Below, piece by piece: positions 21,036-32,797 of a stretch of DNA of 64,000 nt. A program made the translations under genes and the position numbers. Source of the DNA: Plantago major. Taxonomy: Eukaryota > Streptophyta > Magnoliopsida > Lamiales > Plantaginaceae. The stretch covers positions 68,136,217 to 68,200,216 of the forward strand of contig CM048841.1 in assembly GCA_026545765.1 (NCBI GenBank). Reading direction: 5' to 3'. The notes beneath the pieces are model-generated. The model did not search any database. It was not told the DNA's origin and was given only the letters and a program-made list of their open reading frames with translations. How positions within the stretch are numbered: position 1 is the stretch's first letter; every line of letters begins with the position of its first letter.

Positions 21036-22240
21036 ATGACTAAGGGGGGAGGATTTGGACCTCAAGGTCAGGGGGAAGGTAAGAAGAAATCTAGAGTTGG
21101 TGCTGCTCAGAAAAGAAGAGGAAACAAGAAAACTTCCCAGCCACCACTCAGAATAAATGAGCCCTCATCAAGTCAAGCTGCTTTGCAAATAGTAGCTACT
21201 TCCCAGCAGTCAACTGAAGAAACAACAATGGTAACAAGGGCCATGGCAAAAAGACCTCCAAGGAGTACCAAGATTCCAAGGAGAATACAAGTAAGAGGGA
21301 TTGATGAGTCTTCTTCAGAAGAAGAAGGCCAAATCAAATCCCAGGGCAATGAAGAAGGCTGCAAAATTTTCACAAGAATCGATCTTGATGATGATGATGA
21401 AGAGACTGATGAAGATGAAGCTCCTCTTCATAGAAAAAAAGAAGAATGGTTGATAGCCTATCTTAGCCCATAGTTGCAAAGCCTTTGGCAGCTAAAACAC
21501 CCTCTAGAAATACCAAGTCAATCCAGGGTGGTTCTTCAAGCAATCCCCCAAGGGAGAATTCAAGACAAAGGAGGAACAGGCTGAGAGCTGAACAAAGAAA
21601 ACTTCAACTAACACTCAAGCCTGAAGAAGCCAAGATTGAGTATGTGAAGACCAACAATGACTCCTCTGTCTACAGGTGCATTAATCAGAAGAATGGCTAC
21701 TGGATTCTGGAACTCAAGCACTTATTGGTAAATGAAAGATTTCCAGAACCAATCCATAAACAGCTCATGGCATGGAGAAAAGACAAGCCAATCTTAATTA
21801 ACACCAACCACATCAAAGCCTGGTTGGATTTTGAAGTAATCAAGAGAATAGAATCCATGAAGAAGGACCTCTATGATGAATGTCCTTATGGAAAGCCAGA
21901 TGATGTGCACAGAATTCCCAACATCACTGGAACAGGCACAAGAGCAAGACTTGTTGTGGAACCCTATGAGTCCTTCTACTTGACTGAAGATCAATACAAG
22001 GGTGACATCAGATATCTGAAGATCATATATGAATACTTCAAGCTATCAGATATCAGAATCGAGCATGCCTGGAAGTGGGGAAAGTATTTGTGGGTCAAAC
22101 AATTTGCCAACAAGAATCCCACCAAAACCTACAAGGAAGTTTGTGGATTTGCCAGAAACACTGAGATGATAGTCAGGACTCTGCTCTTTGACTACTCAGA
22201 TGATATCAAAAGGTTTGGGGATAGGGAATTTGTAAATTGA
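21036..22240 (+). pseudogene. Second 3' ORF of the Sirevirus, unknown function
   Basis: ATG at 21036 (MTKGGGFGPQGQGEGKKK) starts a separate ORF 28 bp after the env-like stop. The first 146 codons are basic, then Ser/Glu-rich, then acidic (DDDDEETDEDE). A frameshift between 21470 and 21485 separates them from an open 250-codon part (21485-22240). That part is basic at first (RENSRQRRNRLRAEQRK), then globular, with many aromatic residues (WILELKHLL, HIKAWLDFEVIKRIESMKK, YFKLSDIRIEHAWKWGKYLWVKQF). I do not recognise the fold. It has no membrane segment and no enzyme motif. It may be the C-terminal part of the third ORF or an additional protein. Confidence 0.55.
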
Positions 22241-22629
22241 TCCACAGATCTGCTGATTGAAGACTTGAAGATTTTGAAGACTTGAAGACTAGTTTATTAG
22301 GATGTCTACTTGGAGCTTGGTTACTCCTGTTGTCCTAATTTACTATGTATTTTGTATCTTGCTGACTGAGCTTAAATGTATTTTATGTATTAAAGTTATC
22401 TGTGAACTTTCTTTGTAACATATCTGATGAACCTACTCTCAGATATCAATTTATAAAAAGATAACTTGTCAGCAAAGATCACACCTTGTGATTTGGTTTA
22501 TGTTTACTTTCTGCACTTAATTATATGAATTGAATGATCATAAGAATTGATTAAGTGGTGGATTGTTTCCTCATCCAGATTTGTAATAGGTCAGATAGTC
22601 ATCGTTGACTGATCAAAATGGGGGAAATT
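22241..22629 (+). promoter_or_regulatory. 3' untranslated segment and polypurine tract
   Basis: AAAATGGGGGAAATT (22615-22629) abuts the 3' LTR and is the polypurine tract that primes plus-strand DNA. The preceding 370 bp are non-coding, AT-rich and include a GATATC site at 22443. Confidence 0.8.
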
Positions 22630-24242
22630 TGTTAGGAATATCTGTTTAGATTTTGATCAACAACCTAATGACTTATCTTAGCTCAGAAAGGTGGTTAGTA
22701 CTCTTGGTTCACTTGAACATTGTAAAAGAGAAAATCACTAAGTATGATAGTCTAGTAAATCTTGTATAGGATGTTAGGTCTCTGAATGTAATTTTTATTT
22801 TCTTGAAGAAGACCAAGAAGAAGGCATCCAGCAGGAGAAGGTCAACTTTAAAATTAAGTTTTGAAGACTGCAGAAGATTGTTGAAGACAAAGGTTATCAT
22901 ATACCTATGTCCAGATATCTTGAAGAAACAAGTGTTTCAATAAACAAGTATTTCAAAAGATATCTGAGAATACAAGGTTTCTGAACGAGGAAAAGTGCCC
23001 ACAAATATCTACACTCAGATACCTTGGATAAAGATTATGTTTCCGAGAAACAATATATTTTTAACAAGTGGTATCTGGAGTTGTGATAGTCTCTGGAAAA
23101 GGATGTACAAAGCTTCATAAAGCATGCATAGTTCCGTTGGCACTACAGGACAAAGTATAGTACAGTGCATTAAATGCGCGGAGAGAAATGTTTGAACAAA
23201 AACGGTAGTCTCTGAAGAAGAAAACAAACGTGCAACAGTACTATACTCAGATATCAATAGTTTGAATTTGATTTAAGCCTAACGGAAACTATTCAAACGG
23301 AACTCAAATTCATCTATAAATATCAACACTTAGAATGCTTGAGAACACACACACACAGAACTTACACCAAGAACACTAAATACTCACACAAGCTCTCTCA
23401 AGCATACTACTTACCTTCAAGCTTTCTGTTGCGGCCAAAGCTCTTGATTCTAAGTAGCACAAAAGTTCTAAGTTTCCTGATCCTTAACAAGCATTGTTAT
23501 TTGTGAAGGAGTTGAATTAAGATTTCATATCTGAGATTCATTCTCTTGAACACACTTATCATAGACTTGGGTCAGTAAAGAACAAGATACCATACATTGA
23601 AAAGTGTATTAAGTATACTTGATTCATAGAGCTATCTGCATAACTGAACAAGTTATTAAAGAAGCTCACCTGACAAACTACCTTAACAACACCTTAATCG
23701 GTGTGGAGTACAGGAAGTACTTAGTTTGGGAAACTAAGGAATAACTCCAAGGTTATTGAGCATAGGAAGTACTTAGTTTGGGAAACTAAGGAATAGCTCA
23801 AAAGGTTTCTTAGTACAGGAAGTACTTGGCTGAGAAAGCCGGGGAATAACTCAGGGGGAACACTTGGTTGGGAACCTAGTGTATTTAGGAATCGAGAGAA
23901 GATACTTGTAAGGTTACCTCAATTATCTGTCTTAGCGGATTCTAGGTCTGAGAAAGGCCGAAGTGGATTAGTTGAAGGAATACGCCACCTTCAGATACCA
24001 CTATAAAGACTTGTGTTATTTACTTTCTGCAATTTATTACTTGCTTTATTTACCTTGCTAAGTATTTACACATATCTTGCTGAGCACGTGCACTTATCAC
24101 AAAAAGTCTTCCGCTCTCTGAAAATAAGTATCAGATATCTTCACAGATATCTGAGAAATTGTGTTTATCGACAAAAGTTTGAAAAAGACTATTCACCCCC
24201 CCCCCCCCATAGTCTTTTACTTTGCCGTTATCTGGACCAACA
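22630..24242 (+). repeat. 3' LTR of Sirevirus copy 1
   Basis: 1613 bp, TGTTAGG...CCAACA, collinear with the 5' LTR. It keeps the TATA box, the GAAGTACTT repeats, the paired AGATATCT sites and a longer poly-C run (about 24195-24208). The target duplication CTTTA follows immediately. Confidence 0.92.
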
Positions 24243-24612
24243 CTTTATTTAATCCTTAACCGGACTAAAATATTATCCAATATGATTTCCTAATATTATG
24301 GCATATCATCATCAACTTCCATATCCATATACTTATATTCTAAAGGTAGGTTTTTATTCAAAAGCCTACACTATCTAGAGGTCCTCAAAGCTGACTTGGA
24401 ATAAAAATCTTAATTTTTGCATTTTAATTCCAAAATAATTAATGTACTGTGAGGCTTGTGTTGAAAATTTTAGTCGGTTACGTACATCCATAGTTAGTGA
24501 CTTAGTGTACTAAAAATTGTCAAAAATGTATCAATAATTCCAGTCTCAAATAACTGGATTCCAAATAACTGTGGTATTAAAAATGAAGTGTAACGAAACT
24601 TAATATAATTAA

Positions 24613-27395
24613 GAGAAAATTTTGTTTTACACTAATAACTATTTTGTTAATTTGAAGTTGCACTTAAAACATTTTTTTCTTTGATTCGACACCAAAACCT
24701 CTTTCAAAATTTTGACCTAACACAATGGTTTTGACAGTGTTAAGTGAAATTACACCAGAACCTTTGTAGAATCTTGCACCCGCTACCGAAACCTTTTCCA
24801 TGTTGTCAGTTCACACCAATTTGCAACATGACCAATTAGCAGAGTGTAAATCCTTGAGTAATGGAATTTTAAAGTGACTTTATCATAAATTCTTTCATCA
24901 AGAAAAGAGGGGAGAAAAACAATAGCTAGAAGGTTTGAATGTAATTCATCTAGATTTTATTTTGACCAAAATCTGCAAAATATGTGAATCGCTTGTAATT
25001 TCAAATCATTTTGCTTCACTAGATTATCATTCATAGTTTACTTTTCATCTTCAAAAATTTCATCACATTTATTACGCATATCATTCATGCGCATCATTTC
25101 ACACTTTGATCACCAAATAACAAATAACAAGTACAAAAAATGATTGGCACGAGTCTTGGGGCAAAAGCTAAGCATTGAATAAGTAATATTTGAAGTTTGC
25201 AACAAAAAAAAATTGAATTTTGCCATACAATATTTATTTTCTTAAGGAGTATTTATTTGGATTTAGGAACCAGATGTATACATTTTGAGAAAAGATGAGG
25301 AGGGTAATGTTTTATTAGTTCAATTTGTTTGTTTTTTTCTTTAAATCATTGAATTGGTAAATGACATTAAATATTAATGTCACCACTTGTACATTTAAAG
25401 AGAGTGGTTTGATTTTTGTATCTACCATGTTTTACTGACATGGTTCATAAGTAATTAGTAATTTAATTTGACTTAGTGATGTGCACTTAAGGATTTGAAA
25501 GCGTTGTAGTACCTGTAATCCTCAACTACAATTAAAGATTAAATTTATATTAGTTGGAAGCTCTCAACGACAGCAATAGTAGTAAGTTAACTCGGGATGT
25601 TGTTCTCCTCGGACACTTAGCATAGGAACAAGCAAATATCGTTTGTATATTGTGTGCAAAAAAGTAAACAGATTGATCGCAGACAGAATGATTAATTCGC
25701 AGTGAACTCTAATTGCTTTGTTGTAAATCATTGAAGGAAAGGCGTAAAGGTTCCCCGACCACCCTCTTCTATGCTACTCCCAACTTCCTAGCTAAAATCC
25801 TACGTGATTACCTCTAACGACAGCAGGGCATAATACTATGGTGCACAAGGCGCAGTCGGCACGAGTACCCCTACTTAGTTCAATGAAACTACTGTGTCAC
25901 TCAGCAGAACATCACACTACGAAGGATGTATAGAGTTGTATAACCACGATTTACGTCTAATAACTATTCCATTAATATATCACGGTATATAAAGAAGTAG
26001 CAAAAGCAGGGTTATGGCGGTTCGCCTTTACAAAAGAAAGTTAGCTACTCATATTATTCTAAAGACATAAATCGAAAACTAGGAAGAAAAAGAAGAAGAA
26101 GCTTAGTCTCTGATGTCTTCGTGCTGCTGCTTCTAAGGTTTCCTCCTTCTGGGTGTTTGATGGCCAGCGGTTTTGGGGTTTCACTTCCTCGAGGACTGGT
26201 TCTCTCTCAGGAAAGCTGCTTTGTGAGTGGTGTAGAATTATGAGACCCCTGAGGTCTTATTTATATTGAAAATTCCGAGCTCTGGCCGCCATTGTTCAAT
26301 AAGGAAGGTTTAGGAAGGCGGGCTTTAGCATGAAAGACCAGGAAACAGCCCAAGAGACAAACCGCCACTGCATTGCAGTCGCCTATGGACCGCAGTGACC
26401 CCTTCTGCGGTCCCCTGGTGGCCGCCAAGTGCGATTCCTGCAGCTTCGAATCTGTTTTCTTCATTCTTCAATTTCGGGCTTCGTAACTTCGTTTCCTCGA
26501 AAAGTGGTCTTCTACAAAGTTGTTGCATCTTCAATTATCTTCGCATTGGTTGGTCGCATGACATGTTTTGACTCCTCGAACTCCGTGCAACGGTCAATCC
26601 GGCATATTTGCTTAACTTTCTCTATTTCGCACAATTATGCTGTTTTCGTGTCGGAAATCGTGCAATTCCTCATTAATGCGATCATGACCTACAAAAAACA
26701 CGCGAAGTTGGTAATTGACCATAAAACGATACAAATATTGCATCTAAGGCAAAAAACAACGGTCTAAAAGCATACTATATCGCACATTTCATTGTCACAT
26801 CACTTAGATTCTTTTTTTTCTCTTTACATTTCAAATATCTCTCAATCAAGCATTTGAGCTTACTAGCTACACCATTGACTGGTCTATTTATGGTGACCAT
26901 GATCAAGGGATGCATGGAGGAAGAAAGACTAGCCGATCTTACAAAAACTAGGTGATTTTAGTATCTTACTATACATCTTAATTACATGCATGCACCAACA
27001 GGAAAAAAAGTTACATGCACAAATAGCAAAAGGAAAAAAACATGACTCATTAGTTACCTCAGACCCCTCTCCACAATGACCCTCGCTACCACGAGAACAA
27101 CCATTCGGAATATTTAATAAAATTTAATCATAAGTGTGAACATGTGTAAATTGACATATAGGAAAAGGTCTTGGTAGCGAGTGCAAGTTTTGCAAAGGTT
27201 TTGGTAGCGACTGCAAGTTTTTGCAAATGTTTTAGTGTAATTTGAAAATATGAATAACAATAACTTAACACCGTTAAAACCTTTGTGTTAGGTCAAAATT
27301 TTAAAAACGATTTTCGTGTCGAATCAAAGAATTAAAAGTTTCAAGTGTAACTTCAAATTAACGAAATAGTTATTAGTGTAAAATAAAATTTTCTC
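24613..27395. mobile_element. MULE-like element with ~210-bp terminal inverted repeats
   Basis: The left arm (24613 to about 24815) and right arm (about 27160-27395) are inverted copies. Both begin at the outer end GAGAAAATTTTRTTTTACAC and share TAATAACTATTT, TTTGATTCGACAC, AATTTTGACCTAACACAA and CGCTACC. A perfect 9-bp target duplication, TATAATTAA, lies at 24604-24612 and 27396-27404. Nine-bp duplications and long inverted ends are typical of Mutator-like elements. The interior outside the later solo-LTR insertion (about 1.45 kb in all) has no transposase ORF, so this is non-autonomous. The MULE assignment is inference from the termini. Confidence 0.8.
25477..26802 (-). mobile_element. Solo LTR inside the MULE-like element
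   Basis: On the minus strand it runs TGATGTGACAATGAAATGTG to AAGTGCACATCA and matches the LTR at 549-2232, without that copy's internal duplication. Flanks are a perfect 5-bp target duplication, CTTAG (25472-25476 and 26803-26807). Length is 1326 bp. No internal sequence remains, which points to LTR-LTR recombination. It is younger than the MULE-like element it interrupts. Confidence 0.88.
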
Positions 27396-27404
27396 TATAA
27401 TTAA

Positions 27405-27937
27405 ATTAAATAGGCTATTCAACACTACACAGAGGTTATTAACGAAAACACAAAATTGTCAATAACCGGATCCCGAATTTGTTTGAAACGGATTGATTCA
27501 AATTATAGGCCTTCAAAATGAAGATAAAGTCAACAGAATCCATATATATTTTAAAAGTGGTAGTCTATTTCAAAGGAGAGGCATGCCACCTAGGACAAAA
27601 TTCTATGTGGTAAATTCTAGCCCAAAACAATTGATTTATAAATTAAATCTATTTATGTGGAAATTTGAATTCTAATATTTACACTCATTCATGTTTAATT
27701 AATCATCTCAAGATTTTATCTCCTAAATTTGTGGCCAACTTTTTCACCTAATTCATCTACTGGAAATTGAATTTCCAGTCCCAATAATTCTTGCCAAATT
27801 TCATCTCCTATTTTGGTCGACAAAGTCGTTTTGTTTTTAATAGATTAGCCATAATTGGTTTACAACCCATTATTAATCAAATCATATCATCAAAACTAAA
27901 CATATATCTATCCACTTTTAGTTTGTTATTTTGTAGA

Positions 27938-27996
<59 letters not shown>

Positions 27997-28075
27997 ATAC
28001 TCTATATCCATTCATGCGTCACAATTAATGCATTGCACTACTTCATAGTATCACTTTATTAAGATACCATAAGCA
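27405..28075. other. AT-rich sequence with (TA)n microsatellite
   Basis: No gene is seen. A pure TA dinucleotide run lies at about 27939-27993. The 5' end of the Helitron may lie here, but no convincing TC start could be fixed. Confidence 0.6.
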
Positions 28076-28448
28076 ATGGCTAGCGCCTTCAAATTGAAGA
28101 TGATCGGTTTTGATCCCATGCACAATCTACCACACAACATACTCATTACCATCACGGAGAAGCTTGCATGTCAGTCGCCAAACGCATGGGCAAACGCAAG
28201 TTGCAGGTAATATTCATCAATTCTATTTTTTTTCAACATAGAATATGAATTGTATACATACAAATGATTAAATCATTCTAAATACAAATCATTTTTTACC
28301 CTCCAGCTGTCCACTACTATATGAGTTGGACAACCAAAAGAGCGTTCTTCAAGTGCTTGGTTTAGATGCAACTCATGATGTCACTCCTAAGGCTTTGGAA
28401 AAGATGGTGGTTGCACAAAATCCCGAGGCTCTATTCAAGAAATCGCTG
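28076..28448 (+). pseudogene. F-box-like gene fragment, two exons
   Basis: ATG at 28076 starts MASAFKLKMIGFDPMHNLP. A GT-AG intron (28207-28306; donor TTGCAG|GTAATA, acceptor CCCTCCAG|CTGTCC) joins in phase 2 to a second exon ending at 28448 before GTACAA. Spliced, the 91 codons keep LP-x-NIL-x-x-I in the first exon and an Asn-Ala-Ser-Cys stretch across the junction. This resembles the N-terminal F-box of the plant family that includes At1g67623, where the F-box binds Skp1 in ubiquitin ligases. A third exon candidate after an acceptor at about 28518 hits a stop within seven codons. It sits just upstream of Helitron Rep sequence in the same orientation and may be captured cargo. Family assignment is tentative. 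Confidence 0.4.
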
Positions 28449-29039
28449 GTACAATACATTTTCTACATTTATATTTACATCATATTTCTACTTTTTTGTC
28501 ATGGCTTGTTAAATGCAGGGGGCTTTGTTATTTATTTAGTTAAAAGAAATCACACATACGGTGAAGGATTCCACTTTTAACATACCCAATTAACAAATTA
28601 CATTACTGAACAAATTCGACCAAAAAAGGAGATATATTTGTGATAAGAATAAATTCAAAATAGATGGTTTCAATTTATTTGTGAAAGTTGGGATTAAATG
28701 ATGCATTTTGATCCATGAACAAATACCATTTCCTTACCGGAAAATGTCACGACATTAATTACAATGAGTTTCATTCAGTTAAGAGTCATCATAAATGTTG
28801 AACATGCATGGAAAATATTTTGGTTTGGCCCACTAAGCCCCTTTTACTAATGGTAAATTTCTTATTTATAAATTATATTTTTGTAAATTAAAATAATTAA
28901 ATATAATGACAAAAATTATAAGATAAGGATACTTGCTTAAGTAAGATTTCATTACTTTGAAATATAAAGTTATATATAGAGTTCTTTTTTTCATCGAATT
29001 CAGCCCCAATTGACATGTGAAAAATTCATATTAAGAGAA

Positions 29040-29520
29040 TATGGATGAGGATTACAAAGCAGTGACAAGGTTCAACAAAATGAACAGGAGATTTACTATA
29101 TCAATGAGAAGATATCTCAAGTCTCATCCGTTTGATTATTTTATGTATCATGAAGATCCTAGATGATATAGTGAGTATATTCATTAATATGCAATTATAC
29201 AATTTCTAAATAAATTACATATTCCTAAAACATTAGTAAAAAACCTTCAATTAATTATCATTTATTTATTTGAATGTTTACTCTGTGGATGCAGGAATAA
29301 CTGTACCTTCTTCTGTTGAAGAGTGCATGCGTCTTGCAAAAACGTGTATAGAGCAGTTGCTAAATAAATATACTCTCAAACAGTAAAGAGATATCATTGG
29401 AGAGCCTTCACATACTGAGGTACTTAAGGAATCCTGAAAGATAACTATAAAAAAGATCAATGACAAGAAGGACATGGCTGCGCGGAGAAATAATGGGATA
29501 TCGGTCTTAGGTAATTTTAA
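29040..29520 (+). pseudogene. N-terminal exons before the Helitron Rep, uncertain
   Basis: Coding-like segments occur at 29040-29165 (DEDYKAVTRFNKMNRRF, ending in a stop) and 29295-29513 (GITVPSSVEECMRLAKTC, with stops), each followed by GT-containing intron-like sequence. Plant Helitron Rep proteins often have variable N-terminal exons of this kind. Membership in the same gene as the Rep core is inferred from order and strand only. Confidence 0.35.
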
Positions 29521-30363
29521 TTACTCACTAGATTCAACACACGAGCCAATATTTTACCCCATTATATAAAACCTGACATATATATTTTTCATTTATTAGC
29601 TTACCAGATATGGGTGATCCAACATACCCGTGTGGATTTTGCGGTGTGCTTATGTGGTTTGATGAGAGGATTAAAAGTACTCCATTGAGTAATCCGGAGT
29701 TTGCTTTGTGTTGTAGTCGCGGTAAAATACAACTTCCTCTCCTGAAACAGCCTCCACGCCTTTTAATTGATCTTCTCCAAAATAGGCGCATCAAGAGTCG
29801 TAATTATATTGAGGACATATGTGCTTATAATATTATGTACGCCTTTACTTCGATGGGTAGAATCCAACACCATTCAATCAACAATGGACAAAGTCTGTAC
29901 TCATATAGACTTGGTGGGAATAACTATCATCATATGGGTAGTTTGTTACCTGAAGTAGGTGAATCTCCTAAGTTTTCACAGCTGTATATGTATTGCATCG
30001 AGGATGAAACTCAGGACCGTATTGAGGTCGTCAAGTATTTTATATATGGATTTATATTAGTTCGACTATTTTTTTATTATTTTTTTATAATATCATTTAT
30101 ATGTTTAATTGAAGTTTAATGAGATTTGTTATTTTATTTGTTTGGTTCAAAAACTGCTCCAGCGATTGATCCATCTATTGTAGGTGATCTATGGAATATG
30201 ATATATGTTGATAATTTAATTGCAAAGAATTTTCGTATGGTTGTTAAGCGCTTCAAGAAAAATCACGGTATGAATGTTAAGTTTTGTCTAATTGGGTGGA
30301 GGTCACATGATGGACGCATCTACAATCTACCAACATGTTCTGAAGTTGCTGCATTAATTGTTG

Positions 30364-30584
30364 CTCCCTCCGTCCCGATTTCAATACCCGCGGGACCGGA
30401 CACAAGTTTTAAGAAAAAAGTGAATAAAGTAGGAGAGATGGTAATAAAGTAGTAAAAAGATTTAATAAAGTAGGATAATAGTGAATAAAGTATGAGAGAT
30501 AGTGAATAAAGTAGGAGAGAGATTTTCGATTATAGGAATGGGACCGAAATGGAATACGGGTAAATGAAACTGGGACGGAGAGAG
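30364..30584. mobile_element. Stowaway-like MITE in the Helitron gene
   Basis: CTCCCTCCGTCCCGATTTCA at the left and GGGACGGAGAGAG at the right are inverted ends. The interior has several GTGAATAAAGTAGGAGAGA-type direct repeats, shared with the MITE at 35395. The usual TA duplication is not preserved (TG on both sides). It splits the Rep coding sequence just before the HUH exon. Confidence 0.8.
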
Positions 30585-32000
30585 TGTTAATTTGTTAATT
30601 CATTATGGCCATAAATTGAATTTAATTAATTATTACTATATTAACTTTGCAGTCGTCTACACTATTGAATTTAAAAAACGCGGGCTTCCTCATGCACATA
30701 TACTACTATGGGTTGATCGAGCGGATAGAATTATGTTTGCAAGTTCTATAGATTTCATCAGTGCTGAGATACCGGATAAGGAACTCAACCCAGAGCTGTA
30801 CAAAGATGTATCCGAGTACATGGTGCATGGTCCTTGAGGACCATTGAATTCAACTTCACCTTGCATGCACGATGACAATAAATGCTCTAAGAAATTTCCA
30901 AAGTCGTTTAATGAACGGACTATATTTGATGGAAATGGCTATCCTGTTTATAGGAGGCGTGATACCGGCGCCACTATCGAGAAGAATGACAATATCATTG
31001 ATAACATGTGCAATTTATAACTACTTATCAATACGTAGGTATTAATGTGATATTCCATCTATCTATATAACTTGATTCTAATGTGTACTTATAAATAATA
31101 AGTTGTTTCACTATTCCTTAATTGGATTATAGTTTCGTACAATCCCTTCCTGTTGATGAAGTACGAGGCTCACATAAATGTTGAATGGTGCAATAAGACC
31201 AATTCAATCAAGTATATGTTCAAGTACGTTAACAAGGGTGTGGATAGAATAGGCGCAAAAATAATAGTGGATAATGAGGTGAAGGATTATGTTGACTATC
31301 GGTACGTATCTGCATGTGAGGTTGTATTACAGAGATCCACTCATTGAGCGTTTATCGTTTCATATGAAAGGTGAACAGTCAGTCACATTCAAGGATGGTG
31401 ATCTCATAACTGATTTATTGGAGAAGCATACCGTTGCCGAGACAAAGTTCCTCAAATGGATGGAATTCAACAAACATCGATCATCCCGAGGCACGTAAGT
31501 ATCTATATTCAGAGTTCCCCATACATTACGTGTGGGATCCTTGAGGCAAAACGTGGAGAGATAGGAAGAATTTCAACAATAAAGTTGGAAGAATATACCA
31601 CGTTCCAATTAAGACTGGTCCACTATATTTCATGCGGATACTGTTGAATCACATAAGGGGTGCCACTTGCTATGAGGATTTGCGGACTGTGGATGGTGTT
31701 GTTCATCCAACATACCGCGATGCATGCTACGCTTTCGGGCTACTCAATGACGACAAGGAATATATCCATGCTATTAAGGAAGCAAGTTTTTGGGGTTTCG
31801 GATGCTTCCTTCAACATTTGTTCTCCATACTCCTCCAGTCTGATAGTATGTCCAGGCCTATTCATGTTTGGGAATATACATGGGAGTATCTATCTGACGA
31901 CATCCGGTACATCATGCAAAGGAAGTTGAATAATCCTGGTATAAATTTTAATATTGTATTCGAATTGATTTTTTTACGATAAAGTTTATATATTATTAAA

Positions 32001-32797
32001 GGGAAAATTACAAAAACCACCCCTTAAATATGCCCCATTTTCACATTCACCCTTAGATTGGCGTCTATTACAGATTCGTACAAAATTAACAAAGGCCTAA
32101 TTTGAAAATTACATCCAAACCCAAAAGTCAACTTTTTCACCTATTTTATCTTTTCTTTATAATTAAATAATTAAATTAATTTTATTTATTCCAAAATACC
32201 CCCAACACTTTCAATTTCTTATTAAAAAGACCCCAAAAATTTACTTATTAAAATTTATACCCTTCTTCTTCCCCACCACTCCACCACCTCATTCTTCCCT
32301 ACCACTTCCAACCACCATCTTCCCCAACCACCACCAACCATCTTCTTCCCACTGCCACAACTCACAACACCATCTTCTTCCCCACCGGATCTGGAGCTTC
32401 CTGCTCCAGATCCGGCTTCCATGGTGGAAGCACTGTGCTTCCGCCATGGAAGCTCGGTCACGGAAGCTATTTACCGGAGCTCCGGCCGGCGAGGTGATCG
32501 GGATGAGGGTGTATTCGGAAAAAAAAATTGTTTTGTGGACTATTATGTTAGTTATGAAATTATTGGGGCTATTTAAAAAATTTTGGACTATTTTTGCAAG
32601 TTATAAAATTATTTGGGTATAATGTGTAGTAAAATGAAACTTGTAAATTGCAATTGAGTCCAATTCATTTTCTTTTCCATTTAAATTTTAGTTGGTCAAC
32701 TCAAAATATAGATTTTGGACTTGGATGTAATTGTTTGAGATCGGGGGTTGAATCTGTAATTGGCTCGAATTTAAGGGGTAACTTATGTAATTCACCC
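32001..32797. mobile_element. MULE-like MITE (797 bp) with 9-bp target duplication
   Basis: The ends GGGAAAATTACAAAAACCAC and the complement of the right end, GGGTGAATTACATAAGTTAC, form imperfect inverted repeats of about 35 bp, each running into CCCCTTAAAT. The 9-bp duplication ATTATTAAA lies at 31992-32000 and 32798-32806 with no mismatch. The interior is low-complexity (CCACCACC/TTCTTCC blocks about 32260-32400), with no transposase. The minus-strand ORF in it is a product of composition. Confidence 0.85.

Larger units (their letters stand above)
8764..24242 (+). mobile_element. Complete Ty1/copia retrotransposon, Sirevirus type (15,479 bp), inactivated
   Basis: Two LTRs (8764-10372 and 22630-24242) are flanked by a perfect 5-bp target duplication, CTTTA (8759-8763 and 24243-24247). 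Inside, in order, are an initiator-Met PBS, a long gag with zinc knuckle and coiled-coil extension, PR-INT-RT-RNase H (copia order), a 5.5-kb 3' coding region and a polypurine tract. The size, long LTRs, extended gag and env-like 3' ORF are the marks of Sireviruses (SIRE1/Maximus lineage). Every ORF is broken by stops or frameshifts. By eye there are about 13 differences in the first 275 bp between the two LTRs, so the insertion is not recent. Assignment to Sirevirus is inference from structure. Confidence 0.9.

Noticed and set aside
27939..27993. (TA)n tract as a functional element
   Set aside because: It is a plain microsatellite.
32255..32461. Gly/Trp-rich minus-strand ORF
   Set aside because: It is a composition artefact of CCACCACC/CTTCC repeats inside a MITE.
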